A stretch of DNA of 64,000 bases from Symbiodinium natans (GCA_905221605.1 CAJNDS010002420.1:371587-435586), one strand, 5' to 3'. Positions 10,891 through 20,370 are shown, counted from the first letter of the stretch. Notes: generated by a model from the sequence alone, not told the origin. Translations and numbers: made by a program.

Positions 10891-11006
10891 CCACTTGGTG
10901 ATGGTTCTGGACTTTTTGTGCAAATGAACTCATGAGAACCACCAGGGCCCCACTCCTCGTCGTCTACACGCTCAGCCTCCACTCCATGCTCGTTCAGCCC
11001 CTTCCG
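10891..11006 (-). CDS. putative minus-strand exon
   Basis: The minus frame is open across the island and strongly coding-like (contains GLNEHGVEAERVDDEEWGPG). It ends at a donor-like AGTGG|GTAAAG. The upstream acceptor may be the AG in CGGAAG beside the telomere-type array. Acidic, glycine-rich peptide; family not recognised. Confidence 0.5.
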
Positions 11007-11300
11007 AAACCCTAAACCCTAAACCCTAAACCCTAAACCCTAAACCCTAAACCCTAAACCCTAAATCCCAAACCCTAAACCCTAAACCCTAAACTTCAGG
11101 GGCACAAGGAGGGATCCCTGGAAGGGACCCTGAGTCATAATCCCCTACATAACCCGCATGTACCGAGGAGGCCCCTACAGAGCCCCCCAAATAACGCCTA
11201 GGTCCCTTATAAGGGTCTCTCCTTTAGTCCCTAAACCCTAAACCCTAAACCCTGAAGAACCCTGAACCCTAAACCCTAAATCCTAAACCCTAAACATAAA
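11007..11300. repeat. CCCTAAA arrays
   Basis: Clean CCCTAAA (11007-11092) and a second tract (11228-11295) are separated by about 130 bp of unique sequence. Confidence 0.9.
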
Positions 11301-11403
11301 TGGCCCAACCCACAATGGCCTACTAAGCCTGCATTTTGCCATGAGGTGGGGGGATTTGGTATAAGGTTGAGCGTTTAGGGTTTCGGGGGTGCAGGCCATG
11401 ACT

Positions 11404-11560
11404 ATGGGCAATTGCTTTGGAAAGCGCGGAACCTTGAAGAGTTCAAGTCTACGGCCATTCGATGGGAGCTCACCAGTCCATTCCCAGAAGCCCGCCAACC
11501 CCCCAGAACAACTCGCCTTGAACTTTCCTGAAATTGCCCCCAACACTTTGAAATTCAGGA
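11404..11560 (+). CDS. possible first exon with myristoylation-type N-terminus
   Basis: From ATG at 11404 the plus frame begins MGNCFGKRGTLKSS and stays open for about 50 codons, with serine/proline-rich content, until telomere-like sequence. MGNC plus downstream basic residues fits the consensus for N-myristoylation with palmitoylation at Cys4, a known membrane anchor. I prefer this ATG over the one at 11389 for that reason. The minus strand is also open here, so strand is uncertain. Confidence 0.35.
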
Positions 11561-11715
11561 CACCTGAAACCGTAAAGCCCAAACCCGAGACCCTAAATTA
11601 GAAGCTCGCCCTTCCCCTCTCGCCCTGAAATCCAAACACGCAGCATTGGCGTGCCTTCGCCCTCGATCGGCCTGGGCTAGTCAAACCTCCAAACGCCTCT
11701 ACACGATCCGGATCC

Positions 11716-11766
11716 ACCCTAAACCCTAAACCCTAAACCCTAAACCCTAAACCCTAAACCCTAAAA
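11716..11766. repeat. CCCTAAA array
   Basis: Seven near-perfect repeats abut the left end of a TIR-like element. Confidence 0.9.
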
Positions 11767-11783
11767 ATAGTTCTCTCATGTTC

Positions 11784-12085
11784 TCTGTACTTCTAGTTTT
11801 TTTGGAACTTTACTGTACTGTCGCTTGGTTCAGAGCTCCGGACTGTGGCCGAGTCGTTTTGTAGCCAAGCACTGGTAAGGCTAACTCACTCAACGTTGTG
11901 AACTCTCCATTGAAGATGCCGAGCGAAGTAGCTGTGGGGTGCAAAAACTTGAGCCATTACATCGGTAGGTCGTTAAGAGGAGGGGGCTTGTAGCGAGTGT
12001 TTGGGGTCGTACATGTGTATATAAACCCTAACCCTAGACGGTACACCCCAAGCCTATGTATACACAAACCTGCTAGAAGTACAGA
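11784..12085. mobile_element. 302-bp element with 13-bp terminal inverted repeats
   Basis: TCTGTACTTCTAG (11784-11796) is matched exactly by its inverse CTAGAAGTACAGA (12073-12085). A chance 13-bp inverted match at this spacing is unlikely. The inside is unique with no ORF of note. There is no clean target duplication, so mobile status is inferred. Confidence 0.45.
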
Positions 12086-12188
12086 ATGCCGCACATGGTG
12101 TTCGCAGATTAACTCAACAAAAACACAGCTCAACTCTCTGGACTAGACAGTCCGCCCCCTGAATCCCAAGACCCTACAAACTGTACCT

Positions 12189-12296
12189 CAAACCCAAAAC
12201 CCTAAATCCTAAACCCTAAACCCTAAATCCTGCTAAGCCCTGAAGCTTGAATGCTAAACCCTAAACCCTAAACCCTAAACCCTAAGCCCTAAACCC
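12189..12296. repeat. CCCTAAA array
   Basis: Repeats with variants, including one AAGCCCTGAAGCTTGAA unit like those near 660-1070. The array lies just upstream of a plus-strand exon and offers CTAAAC branch-point-like motifs. Confidence 0.85.
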
Positions 12297-12316
12297 CACA
12301 TCTGCTGAGTTCCCAG

Positions 12317-12409
12317 ACGGGACCCGGAGCTGTCTCCGGGCGACGAGGCTTGGTCTCTGCAGTCAAGGGCAATGTGGTGGCGCGAGCAGCCGGCGCCTCT
12401 CTCAGGGAG
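12317..12409 (+). CDS. putative internal exon (31 codons)
   Basis: Bordered by an acceptor-like GAGTTCCCAG and a perfect donor GGGAG|GTAAGG, whose intron continues directly into TTTAGGG repeats. The exon is exactly 93 bp (phase 0-0), open and coding-like (contains RRGLVSAVKGNVVARAAGAS). CCCTAAA lies upstream and TTTAGGG downstream. Product unknown. This is one of the cleanest exon calls. Confidence 0.55.
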
Positions 12410-12412
12410 GTA

Positions 12413-13060
12413 AGGGTTTAGGGTTTAGGGTTTAGGGTTCAGGGTTTAGGGTTTAGAGTTTTTGGGGCTTAGGGTTTCAAATCATGTTTCAGCGTCCCTT
12501 CTAAACCCAAGGTAGGAAAAGATAGAACATCCCAAAAGCCAACCTAGCTGTCTTATAAAGGAAGCTGCAGGATTCGGGGTTTTGGGGCTTGGGGTCTAGA
12601 CTCTAGGGGGTTTAGGGTACGGGGTTTGGGGATTAGAAGTTCAGAAGCTTGGAAGTTTCCTGGAGGGGGATTAGGTTAGTGTATACTTCCCTAAACTCTA
12701 AACCCTAAACCCTAAACCCTAAACCCTAAACCCTAAACCCTAAACCCTAAACCCTAAACCCTAAACCAGGGTTTGGGGGTTGGGCGCTGGAGCTGAGGGT
12801 GCTGGTGCAACGAGGAAGATCATGTCAGTCTCTCTGGCTCGCCCTTGGGGGTCCCCAACCCTAGTACGCCCTAACCCTAAACCCTAAACCCTAAACCCTC
12901 AACCCTAAACCCTAGCAAACCCTAGTAAACCCTGGTAAACCCTAGTAAGCCCTAGCAAACCCTAGTAAACTCTAGTAAACCCTAGTAAACTCTAGTAAAC
13001 CCTAATGTACCCCAGAAAAACCTAAGTAAAACCTAGTAAACCCTAACCCGACACCCAACC
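12413..13060. repeat. TTTAGGG, CCCTAAA and CCCTAGTAAA tracts
   Basis: TTTAGGG (12413-12470), clean CCCTAAA (12690-12768) and an expanded variant CCCTAGTAAA (about 12910-13045). The island 12775-12870 is open in a plus frame (LVQRGRSCQSLWLALGG) and may be an exon. Confidence 0.8.
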
Positions 13061-13225
13061 TGTGACTTGACTGGCTCGGGTTTAGGTTCCGGAAGTTTTG
13101 CTTCTTGGGGCTTCCGTAGTATTAGGGTCTACCTGGTGAGTTCTCTAAATTGGGGGGGGGTCCCTGTTTGGGTACCCTGAATAAAAGGGCCCCCCCTTTA
13201 ACAAGGACCCCAAATTGACCATAAT

Positions 13226-13336
13226 CTTGATACCCAAGTAACCATATTGCAATAAGGGCACCCTTTCTTGGTTGGCTAATTTATATGGGAACCTTGAACC
13301 AAAAAAAGGGAAAACGGTACCCACTGGGCTACCAAG
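13226..13336. mobile_element. MITE family A, copy 2
   Basis: A 111-bp relative of the element at 2536. It shares AACCATATTGCAATAAGGGC, the A-rich centre and the right end ACTGGGCTACCAAG. The left end is degraded (CTTGATACCCAAGT) and no target duplication is clear. A second hairpin-like sequence lies at 13141-13220. Confidence 0.75.
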
Positions 13337-13479
13337 AGATTTAGAGAGACCACGACCAAGAAGCCTAAAGCCCTCATGTTCACTTCCTTTGGTGGAGACG
13401 GCGCCTAGTAAGCAAACTTCGCCCCCCCCGCAAGGATCGTACTCTCGGGACAACGGAGGGGTCTTCGAGGTTCAGTAGA

Positions 13480-13918
13480 GGGTTTAGGGCTTAGGGTTTA
13501 GGGTTCAGTACAGGGTCAAGTTGCTGGGAAATTTCGGGCGCCCATTGGGGCCCCTAGGATCAGGGTTGAGCGTTTAGGGTGTTCGGGTTGTAGGGTGTAG
13601 GGTTTAAACATTAAACCCTAAAACCCTAAACCCTCCATGGCATTTAGGGTTTAGGGTTTAGGGTTTAGGGTTTAAGGTTTAGGGTTTAGGGTTTAGGGTT
13701 TAGGGTTTAGCGTAACACTAAGCAGCCCCGAAACTGCCGAGCTGCCTCGTCAGGTGCACGCTGCCTTTGGCTCCTGGTGGAATGGTGCTGAGCCGGGCCC
13801 TACACCCTAAGTCCTCAAGCCTCTGTGGGTTTAGGGTTTAGGGTTTAGGGTTTAGGGTTTAGGGTTTAGGGTTTAGGGTTTAGGGTTTAGGGTTTAGGGT
13901 TTAGGGTTTAGGGTCTGG
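13480..13918. repeat. TTTAGGG arrays
   Basis: TTTAGGG arrays at about 13484-13510, 13643-13712 and 13828-13915, with a small CCCTAAA patch at 13612-13636. The island 13715-13828 is open in plus frames (AAPKLPSCLVRCTLPLAPGG), possibly exonic. Confidence 0.85.
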
Positions 13919-14116
13919 GATTTGGGGTTTAGGGCTAGTGGGCCATTCGTGGCAGAGTTGCCAGTTAATAGGGGGGCGGATGGCTTTCAACATGCCAATA
14001 ATATTGGTGGTGGTTGCAGGGTACCATAGTAGCAATAGCAGTCGCAATGGTAAAGAGCAAGCCCACCCATAACTTTCGCATAAGGCCATTGAGCATGAAA
14101 ACCCTAGAACTACCAA

Positions 14117-14228
14117 CTACCATTTGCTTAAGAATCCCCACAAGACTGAAAGATAATGGTCCCGATATTGCCCTTGCAAGGAAGAACCTCTCCTAATTCC
14201 TTTTGGGGGTTGCGTAAGCAAAAAGTGG
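14117..14228. mobile_element. MITE family C, copy 2 (degraded)
   Basis: Left end CTACCATTTGCTTAAGAATC matches family C. The right end GGGTTGCGTAAGCAAAAAGTGG is a diverged inverse. No target duplication survives. Confidence 0.55.
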
Positions 14229-14274
14229 CCGGGTGCTCTGCAGGTCTACGGATGGCCCTCTTGCTTGACCCTCC

Positions 14275-14530
14275 ATTTAAACCCTAAACCCTGAACCCTA
14301 AACACTAAACCCTAAACCCTAAACCGTGGCTTTTTGTGAGCTGCAGGCGCCCCCCCCCCCCCCGTGCTGTGTCGCAGAACTTTGTCTGCGCCGGCTTGTT
14401 GTACGCTGCCTGCATACACACACATATATACATATATATATATATACATATGTATGTATATATGTGTTTATTAATTTATTTTTTTATTTATTTATTGATT
14501 CACTGATTGATTTATTGATTTATTTCGCCA
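14275..14530. repeat. CCCTAAA tract, poly-C run and AT-rich microsatellite
   Basis: Degenerate CCCTAAA (14278-14325), a C run near 14350, then CA/TA and TTTA/TTGA repeats to about 14525. No gene. Confidence 0.8.
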
Positions 14531-14644
14531 CATCGGTCATGACGGAGAGTTGGAGAGCAACTGAAGTTGAAGAGGTATATTCTGCACAACGATCGACGAC
14601 CGCCGTGCATTCCTCAGCCCTGGGCATGATACCAGAACTGATTC

Positions 14645-14746
14645 CTTAGTTGTCCAACACCTAGGGGTTTCAAATGTTAACCTTTGGGATTATAAGGGGA
14701 ATAGATTAACCCAAAAAGGTTAAAGGTTACCTACTCTACTACTAAG
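14645..14746. mobile_element. MITE family B, copy 1
   Basis: A 102-bp palindromic element begins CTTAGTTGTCCAACACC and ends CTACTCTACTACTAAG. Its centre has GTTAACCTTTGGG facing CCCAAAAAGGTTAAAGG. It has a perfect 4-bp duplication ATTC (14641-14644, 14747-14750). A second copy is at 32357. It sits directly next to the stop codon of the following minus-strand ORF. Confidence 0.85.
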
Positions 14747-14750
14747 ATTC

Positions 14751-15452
14751 TCAACCGGAGTTGGATCCTGAGTCGTGGTGGTATTTGAGGAAGGGACTGC
14801 CGAAAGCCGTTGAGTCGTCCTCGGTGTCCGTCTGCGTGGATTCGCCTGTCTGCCAGCTTGCCCGGACTGCAGCCACCAGAAGTCCCAAAAATGCACCAAG
14901 TGGCACGTACACGATGAGCAACTTGTAGAACCTCTCTACGGCCTCTTCACTCGCTCTCCTGAGCTCGGCAGGGTTAGCTAAGGCAAGCAAAGGGCTATCG
15001 GCCGTCAGGTTCCCGGGGAACTGCCTCCCTGCAGTCTGCAGTAGCTGATGAAAGGTCTTCATGTTCGTGCTGTTGGCCGCCATGGCGGGCATGAAGAAGT
15101 TCATGCCAAACACCAGCCCACATACACCGGGCGTGCCGCAGTCTGCGGCTTTCGGTGGGTCGGGTCTCCTGACGACTTCCGAGTCTTCAGATGCCGTGAT
15201 CGCCCAGGCGCATGCGCGAGGAGTGGTGCACGTTTTCGACAGTCGGGGGTCGCAGTTGAAAACTGGCCGAAGTCGAGCAAAGCCTCGGCTCTTGATAACT
15301 TGAACCAAGCCACCCATAAGACGGGTTGACAAAACAAACAGGGTGGCAAAAGCTCTTGGCCGCCGTAAGTTAATACAGGGGGGAAGGAATAGTTCAATAT
15401 GAAACCCTAAACCCCAAACCCTAAACCCTAAACCCCAACCCCAAACCCTCAA
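14751..15452 (-). CDS. probable type I membrane protein, C-terminal part
   Basis: A minus-strand ORF of 233 codons ends with TGA at 14751. The first about 20 residues are translated telomere-type repeat, so the true 5' border is probably an acceptor near 15260-15300 and the listed start is not credible as a start codon. The likely real part has several cysteines and two N-glycosylation sequons (NST, NLT). An amphipathic stretch is followed by one hydrophobic membrane segment (around FYKLLIVYVPLGAFLGLLVA) and an acidic, serine-rich tail of about 35 residues. This suggests a lumenal or extracellular domain and a short cytosolic tail. Family not recognised. It is best read as the last exon of a larger gene. 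The MITE abuts its stop. Confidence 0.5.
   Translation of the reverse strand: MRVWGWGLGFRVWGLGFHIELFLPPCINLRRPRAFATLFVLSTRLMGGLVQVIKSRGFARLRPVFNCDPRLSKTCTTPRACAWAITASEDSEVVRRPDPPKAADCGTPGVCGLVFGMNFFMPAMAANSTNMKTFHQLLQTAGRQFPGNLTADSPLLALANPAELRRASEEAVERFYKLLIVYVPLGAFLGLLVAAVRASWQTGESTQTDTEDDSTAFGSPFLKYHHDSGSNSG
15400..15452. repeat. CCCTAAA/CCCCAAA tract
   Basis: A degenerate tract overlaps the spurious 5' end of the preceding ORF. Confidence 0.8.
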
Positions 15453-15564
15453 TCTTGCTTTGCAAGGTAAAGTTTCTTAAGTGAGCCCAGAAGCAAGGCG
15501 CCCAGTAGCTATCTCTTCCCGCGTTCAAAGACTGGACCCAGACGCCTGGGTAGCTCTTGGTTTG

Positions 15565-15712
15565 GTTCAGGGTTTAGGGTTTAGGGTTTAGGGTTTAGGG
15601 TTTAGGGTTTAGGGTTTAGGGTTTAGGGTTTAGGGTTTAGGGTTTAGGGTTTAGGGTTTAGGGTTTAGGGTTTAGGGTTTAGGGTTTAGGGTTTAGGGTT
15701 TAGGGTTTTCCG
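15565..15712. repeat. long TTTAGGG array
   Basis: About 20 near-perfect tandem TTTAGGG units, one of the longest arrays in the window, followed by degenerate TTTAGGG-like sequence to about 15860. Confidence 0.97.
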
Positions 15713-16019
15713 GGCTACAGGGTTCGGGGTTGAGGGTTCAGGGTTTAGGGTTGAGTTCAGGGTTTAGGGTTGAGGGTCTGTTTCCGGCAGAAGCACAGGG
15801 CTTCGGTTCAGGCTCCCGGGTTTAGGGTTCAAAGGTTGAATATTTAGGGCTTAGCGTATATACGTTACAAGCAGAAAGCTAACAAAACAACAAGAAACCG
15901 AACCGCTTTGAGCCCAGGACATACCTGGAGAGGGAAACCTGCTCGCCAAGGAAGACTGTGTAAGAAAGTACGGTCGTAGGACAGCTGTCGGTCAAGTACT
16001 AAGATGGGCAAAAACCCGC

Positions 16020-16066
16020 AAACCCTAAACCCTAAACCCTAAACCCTAAACCCTAAACCCTAAACC
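16020..16066. repeat. CCCTAAA array forming a putative splice donor
   Basis: Read on the minus strand this is GTTTAGGG repeated about six times, beginning exactly at the end of the strong minus-strand exon. Confidence 0.9.
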
Positions 16067-16260
16067 CTGCATCGAACTGAAATACGCGGCCCAAGAAGCA
16101 CTGCTGGATGTCGAGCTTAATCACCGGAGGCATGCGCTCATCTTGGGTGAGGGCGCCGTCTTCGAAGTAGATGCCCCCCTTGAAATCTTTCCACCCCGCT
16201 GTGCTACAAAGGTCGACATCATGGAGCGGCTCAATCTCCATAAACTCCTTACGGCCCACT
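16066..16260 (-). CDS. putative exon, strongly coding
   Basis: A minus-strand open segment of about 65 codons with protein-like composition (contains MEIEPLHDVDLCSTAGWKDF and MPPVIKLDIQQCFLGRVFQF). It follows an AG (CACAAAAG) and ends at GATGCAGG|GTTTAGGG, with the intron starting in the telomere-type array. The mix of acidic, aromatic and hydrophobic residues argues for a folded domain. I do not recognise the family. One of the best exon calls in the window. Confidence 0.55.
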
Positions 16261-16296
16261 CTTTTGTGTGCAATCAACCAATATAAGTTTAAGATG

Positions 16297-16392
16297 TGGG
16301 TGGTTCTCAAAATGATGGTCCCTTTTTGGATCCCTATTATACTACGGCACCTAATATTTAGGGTACCTCAAAAGGCATCATAATTTTAACAG
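16297..16392. mobile_element. hairpin MITE-like sequence
   Basis: AAAATGATGGTCCCTTTTTGG faces an imperfect inverse ending CCTCAAAAGGCATCATAATTTT. Similar hairpin sequences with TCCC/GGGA stems occur near 13141, 23560, 24290, 44105 and 45172. No target duplication determined. Confidence 0.45.
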
Positions 16393-16399
16393 GCCCCCA

Positions 16400-16975
16400 T
16401 GTAAGGTTCAGGGTTGGATGAAACTTGATTAAACCTCCATTGGCAATGAACGAAGCTACAAGAACGAATCGAGCTTCCGGAAGTTCAGCACATATGAAGT
16501 AGGGTTTATATCCCTTCTATTCCCAAAGAACTGACAACATTTATAAGGAACCCTATATACACGCCCCGAAATAACAGGGGCCGCATGCGGCCGCCTTAGA
16601 AATGCAACCGCAAAAGGGACAATATTTTTCGAGAAACCACCCTAAACTCGAAAACCTTAACCCGACTTAACCCTGAACGCTAAACCTTCTCTGCCTATGA
16701 ATACTTAATGAAAGGTTTGGTTTCTGGGGTTTTGCGCCCCGCACCGTTGCTCATAGCCCCCCTGCCTGGACCCTTCTGGCGGCCCCCCTGAAACCTCTCC
16801 TGAATACCTTGAAAACTTTCGGGACCGAACTTTCATAGGGTTTAGGGTTTATAAGGACTTCGGGCTGGGTTTCGACTTTTTGGTGCAAGTTTCTGGCGTG
16901 TCCCTGGACGAGGAGCTGACCCTTTCCCGACCCCTCACACAGACACGAAATTAAGCTTTTTGAAGGAGGACTGTA
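16400..16975. other. unique stretch, no gene recognised
   Basis: Only short telomere-type remnants (near 16630-16690 and 16840) and no long ORF. Nothing assignable. Confidence 0.4.
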
Positions 16976-17080
16976 CTACTATTTGCTTGAGAACACCAAA
17001 AGAATAAAACAGAATAATCCCTGCATTACCCTTAATAAGGCAGAATATCTTTTTTTGGGGGGTTCTTCAGCAATTAGTAG
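16976..17080. mobile_element. MITE family C, copy 3
   Basis: A 105-bp element begins CTACTATTTGCTTGAGAAC and ends GGTTCTTCAGCAATTAGTAG. It has a perfect duplication TGTA (16972-16975, 17081-17084). Confidence 0.85.
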
Positions 17081-17219
17081 TGTAGATAGGAAAAAGTGGA
17101 TCTAAAAATCCAATGCAAAGGGATCCGGGGAATCCGGGGAGGCTGGGGTGATACCAACTGCATAGTGATGTAATGGGCCCCTGCGAATCGCCCAGGACAA
17201 TCGTAAACCCTACACACGG

Positions 17220-17330
17220 AAACCTAAACCCCAAAGCCTAAAGCCAAGAGCCTGAACCCTCAACCCTAAACCCTAAACCCTAGACCCTAAACCCTAAACC
17301 CTAAACCCTAAACCCTAAACCCTAAACCCT
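17220..17330. repeat. CCCTAAA array
   Basis: Mostly clean CCCTAAA with a degenerate left part. Confidence 0.9.
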
Positions 17331-17354
17331 CCCCTCTTCTTTATATCGTGAAGA

Positions 17355-17428
17355 TCAAGAGTCTTGCTCGAACAGAACTGGAGAGGCCTTGCCAGTGGCA
17401 TAGAACCTCACATGGCCCCAGAAAGCCT
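17355..17428 (-). CDS. putative terminal exon
   Basis: On the minus strand CCCTAAACCTTTTTCAG is an excellent 3' splice site built on a telomere-type unit. It is followed by an open frame (contains EAFWGHVRFYATGKASPVLF) ending in TGA at 17357-17355. Product unknown. Confidence 0.45.
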
Positions 17429-17437
17429 CTGAAAAAG

Positions 17438-17650
17438 GTTTAGGGTTTAGGGTTTAGGGTTTAGGGTTTAGGGTTTAGGGTTTAGGGTTTAGGGTTTAGG
17501 CTTTAAGAACAATATGATGGAAAACTCCTCTCAAGCCCAAGAAGGGAAGGTACGAAATCTCCTAAGGTCCTACCCCTAAACCCTAAACCCTAAACCCTAA
17601 ACCCTAAACGCTAAACCCTAAACCCTAAACCCTAAACCCTGAACCCCTAG
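17438..17650. repeat. TTTAGGG then CCCTAAA arrays
   Basis: A clean TTTAGGG array (17438-17502) and a CCCTAAA array (17574-17645) are separated by about 70 bp. Confidence 0.95.
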
Positions 17651-17785
17651 CGAGGAACAACCGAGGAACAAGATGAAGGCGCCCGGAAGGAAGCAGCCAG
17701 CAGTTGCGCAAAGGCCCAGGCAGCAGTTCCGCCCGAGTATGAAGCTCCACACTCTGAAATTGAAGGCCAATCCTCTTCTCTTAGG
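17651..17785 (+). CDS. putative internal exon (45 codons)
   Basis: CCCTAAA array, then CCCCTAG|, then exactly 135 bp open in phase 0, then G|GTTTAGGG. The peptide is alanine/glutamate-rich and protein-like (contains ARKEAASSCAKAQAAVPPEY). The border GTs and AGs are both supplied by telomere-type sequence. Family unknown. Confidence 0.5.
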
Positions 17786-17875
17786 GTTTAGGGTTTAGGG
17801 TTTAGGGTTTAGGGTTTAGGGCTTAGGGCTTAGGGTTTCGGGTTTGGGGTTTAGGGCTTAGGGTTTTGGGGCACC
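17786..17875. repeat. TTTAGGG array
   Basis: Five clean units then degenerate ones. Confidence 0.9.
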
Positions 17876-17977
17876 CTTGTAAGAATCTGAGACACTCAAA
17901 AAGCAGTAGGAAATATTCCGTGGTATGTTCCCCCTTTTTGAGAGGGGGGGGGGGGGGGGGGGGGGGGAGGCGGGTTT

Positions 17978-18140
17978 GGGTGATCCTCCGAACATGATGC
18001 CAATCATGGTGATGAACATGATCCCGTAGAGCACGTAAGGGTGAAGGAGCTGCTGGTCCCAAGCTGTCTTCCAGTTCAGAAGAATCAGAGCGGCGACGGC
18101 GTAAAGAAGCAGCGAAACCTTGGAAAGGGAATCCTCATCT
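17978..18140 (-). CDS. putative membrane-protein exon
   Basis: The minus strand has an acceptor-like GACTCCAG and then an open frame of about 54 codons with two hydrophobic segments (around SLLLYAVAALILLNW and VLYGIMFITMIGIMF). An aqueous loop KTAWDQQLLHP separates them. This pattern fits a polytopic membrane protein such as a transporter or channel, but the family is not recognised. A 24-base G run (17944-17967) lies just beyond its 3' border. There is no canonical GT nearby, so the donor may be non-canonical, as is common in dinoflagellates. Confidence 0.5.
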
Positions 18141-18293
18141 CTGGAGTCTTGGGGTGTAGGGTTTAGGTCTTGGGGTTAGAGGAGTTGGCTTTAAGTAGCC
18201 GCTGATGCGCAGTTCCAACATCTCTGTATCTAAGCCCAAGCCGAGCTATCCAGAAAATCCGAGAAATACACTGCCATTGGCAAGACGATCTAA

Positions 18294-18434
18294 AGACGGA
18301 AAGTTAAAGCCAAGCAAGATCTCCGCGAAACCGTGATGAAGCGAGTGATGGACTTTGGCGTCTCATCCGCAAATGGCTCCGCGGCCGCCATGAGAGCTGA
18401 GAAGCCCCAGGCGCGCCAGAGTGCTGACTCTTGA
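18294..18434 (+). CDS. putative terminal exon
   Basis: The plus frame is open for about 46 codons (contains KQDLRETVMKRVMDFGVSSA) and ends in TGA at 18432-18434, just before a CCCTAAA array. The basic helix followed by an alanine/serine tail resembles a C-terminus. Family unknown. Confidence 0.4.
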   Translation, partial: RRKVKAKQDLRETVMKRVMDFGVSSANGSAAAMRAEKPQARQSADS

Positions 18435-18439
18435 GCCCG

Positions 18440-18510
18440 ACCCTAAACCCTAAACCCTCAACCCTAAACCCTAAACACTAAACCCTAAACCCTAAACCCT
18501 AAACCGATTC
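18440..18510. repeat. CCCTAAA array
   Basis: Slightly degenerate array. Confidence 0.9.
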
Positions 18511-18577
18511 AGTTCTTGTTGCACCTGCGGCTTGTCGTACCTATATGCTGCTACTGTTTCTTGCATATTCCGTAAAC

Positions 18578-18708
18578 CCGGAAGGCCCTGAAGCTTCCCA
18601 GAAGTGCTGAGTCAAGTGCTGAGTCAAAGCGTCGCATCAGCCTGTCACCCCGCAAAATGCACTTGTTGTTGAGGTTCTCAAGCCGCTGAAGCAAGCAAAG
18701 CTCAATGT
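18578..18708 (-). CDS. putative exon, leucine-rich helical fragment
   Basis: The minus frame is open after GCTAAG| and reads IELCLLQRLENLNNKCILRG then RLMRRFDSALDSALLGSF. Possible donor CCGG|GTTTAC. Charged/leucine spacing suggests helices or coiled coil. It contains a small in-frame duplication (DSAL twice). Family unknown. Confidence 0.5.
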
Positions 18709-18720
18709 CTTAGCGGGCAC

Positions 18721-18925
18721 GCTATACATATACCTTTGTATATATATATATATATATATATCTGTATATATGGTGTATCTGTACGTATAATATGTGTATG
18801 TATGTATGTATGTCTGTATGTATGTGTCTAAATATAAATATAAATATGTATATATATATATATATATTACAACTACTTACTTTAAATAGATACACACATA
18901 TGTATATATATATATATAAATGTTT
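18721..18925. repeat. TA/TGTA microsatellites
   Basis: Long AT-rich simple repeats with TATA, TATG and AAATAT units. The minus ORF across it is low complexity and not a gene. Confidence 0.9.
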
Positions 18926-19149
18926 AGTGCCTGCTATTCCTTTACAAGTAGTACACGTGTCATAGGCCGCCACCCGACCCCCAACCCCCCCCTCCCTCCC
19001 CCGACCCACCTAAGACTCGCGGCCCTGATCGTACAAAATGTGCGAAACTAAGCCCTGAGCCATAGGCTCGTCGGATTTTTAGGGCTTGGACCCAAAACCC
19101 TAAAGTCCGAACCAACCGAACCCTGAACACTGGACCCTGAACCTCCCTG

Positions 19150-19470
19150 AACCCTAAACCCTAATTCCTAAACCCTAAACCCTAAACCCTAAACCCTAAA
19201 CCCTAAACCCTAAACCCTAAACCGATTGAACCCAGAAGCTGCAGCGTGCTCAGCGGCGGGCGTCGGAAGCTTCGGACCCTTTTGGTCCACAGCTGCCGGG
19301 GGAGAGCCTCGAGAGGCTTCCTATGGGGGTGGAGGGTTTAGGGTTTAGGGTTTAGGGTTTAGGAGTTTAGGGTTTAGGGTTTAAGGTTTAGGAGTTTAGG
19401 GTTTTGGAGTTTAGGAGTTTAGGAGTTTAGGGTTTATGGTATGGGGTTTAGGGATTTGGGGTATTTAGAG
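19150..19470. repeat. CCCTAAA array, island, TTTAGGG array
   Basis: A clean CCCTAAA array (19165-19222) and TTTAGGG repeats with GGAGTTTAGG variants (19333-19470). The island 19236-19335 is open on both strands. The plus frame (EAAACSAAGVGSFGPFWSTA) follows ACCCAG and ends at GGAGG|GTTTAGGG. Strand unresolved. Confidence 0.75.
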
Positions 19471-19775
19471 TTTCCCCAAAGTGAGGTTCCTGTTTTGGAG
19501 GAGGGGTTCTTCTTAAATTTATCATCAGGACTTTATTATTCTGTGGTGATGTAAGGGGTAGCCCCATCTTGGAAAATACCCACGTCCTGGGGCGCAAAGA
19601 TAAAGCGCGTTTGGGGGGTTTAGTAGTGAAGTATCGGGGGTAGCTCCTATTTGTACAGGGTTGCCGACGGCGGTATTTACGAGTAAGCAGAGACATGCTT
19701 CAGCCCAATACCAAACACATCCTGCAACCCTGCTACCATCTTTCCTCTGCAGCTAAGCGCTCAACAAAAAAAATG
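19471..19775. other. unique stretch with a weak minus ORF
   Basis: An 82-codon minus ORF (19448-19696) starts within unique DNA and ends in repeat. It has no recognised motif. No gene is called. Confidence 0.4.
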
Positions 19776-20040
19776 GTTTAGGGTTTTATAGGGTTGTAGG
19801 GGGGGGTTTAGGGTTTAGGGTTTAGGGTTTAGGGTTTAGGGTTTAGGGTTTAGGGCACAAACCCTAAACCCATAAGTGCCAAAACTGACACTTTAACTCT
19901 CTACCATCCGACGAAGCCAAAAAAAACATGAACCCGAAACTTTTACTGCCACCCTCTCGAGCTGGGCATTGCTCGAAAACATTCAAACCCTAAACCCTAA
20001 ACCCTAAACCCTAAACCCTAAACCCTTCAGGGTCTCCATC
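19776..20040. repeat. TTTAGGG array and CCCTAAA array
   Basis: TTTAGGG (19797-19855) and CCCTAAA (19985-20026) flank a unique 125-bp island. Confidence 0.9.
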
Positions 20041-20209
20041 GTAGCGTTCCTGAGACTGCATCATGGGGCTCTGCCTTCCCTTTTTTCAGATCCTCTGCGG
20101 GAATCTAAGGGCCAAATTAGGAGTAAATTCAGGGAACCTCTTAGGGGTACATCCTCAGGAGTTCAAGATTGACTCCCTTGAGTGTGGAGGGTGAAAACCC
20201 TAGATCCTA

Positions 20210-20370
20210 AACCCTGGAACTCCACCCAGCTAACCCTAAACCCTAAACCCAGAACCCTGAAACCCCAACCTCAACCAGCTAGCCCTAAACCCTAAACCCT
20301 AAACCCTAAACCCTAAACCCTAAACCCTAAACCCTAAACCCCAAACCCCAAACCCCAAACCCTGACACCG
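20210..20370. repeat. CCCTAAA array flanked by a 15-bp direct duplication
   Basis: CAACCTCAACCAGCT occurs at 20266-20280 and exactly again at 20371-20385, with 90 bp of CCCTAAA-type sequence between. The second copy forms the 3' splice-like border of the next exon. This resembles a target-site or repair duplication around an inserted array. Confidence 0.8.

Noticed and set aside
11930-11970. Relict spliced leader (minus TAATGGCTCAAG)
   Set aside because: Only nine to ten bases match and GGCTCAAG occurs several times by chance in the window. The LTR case is longer and better placed.
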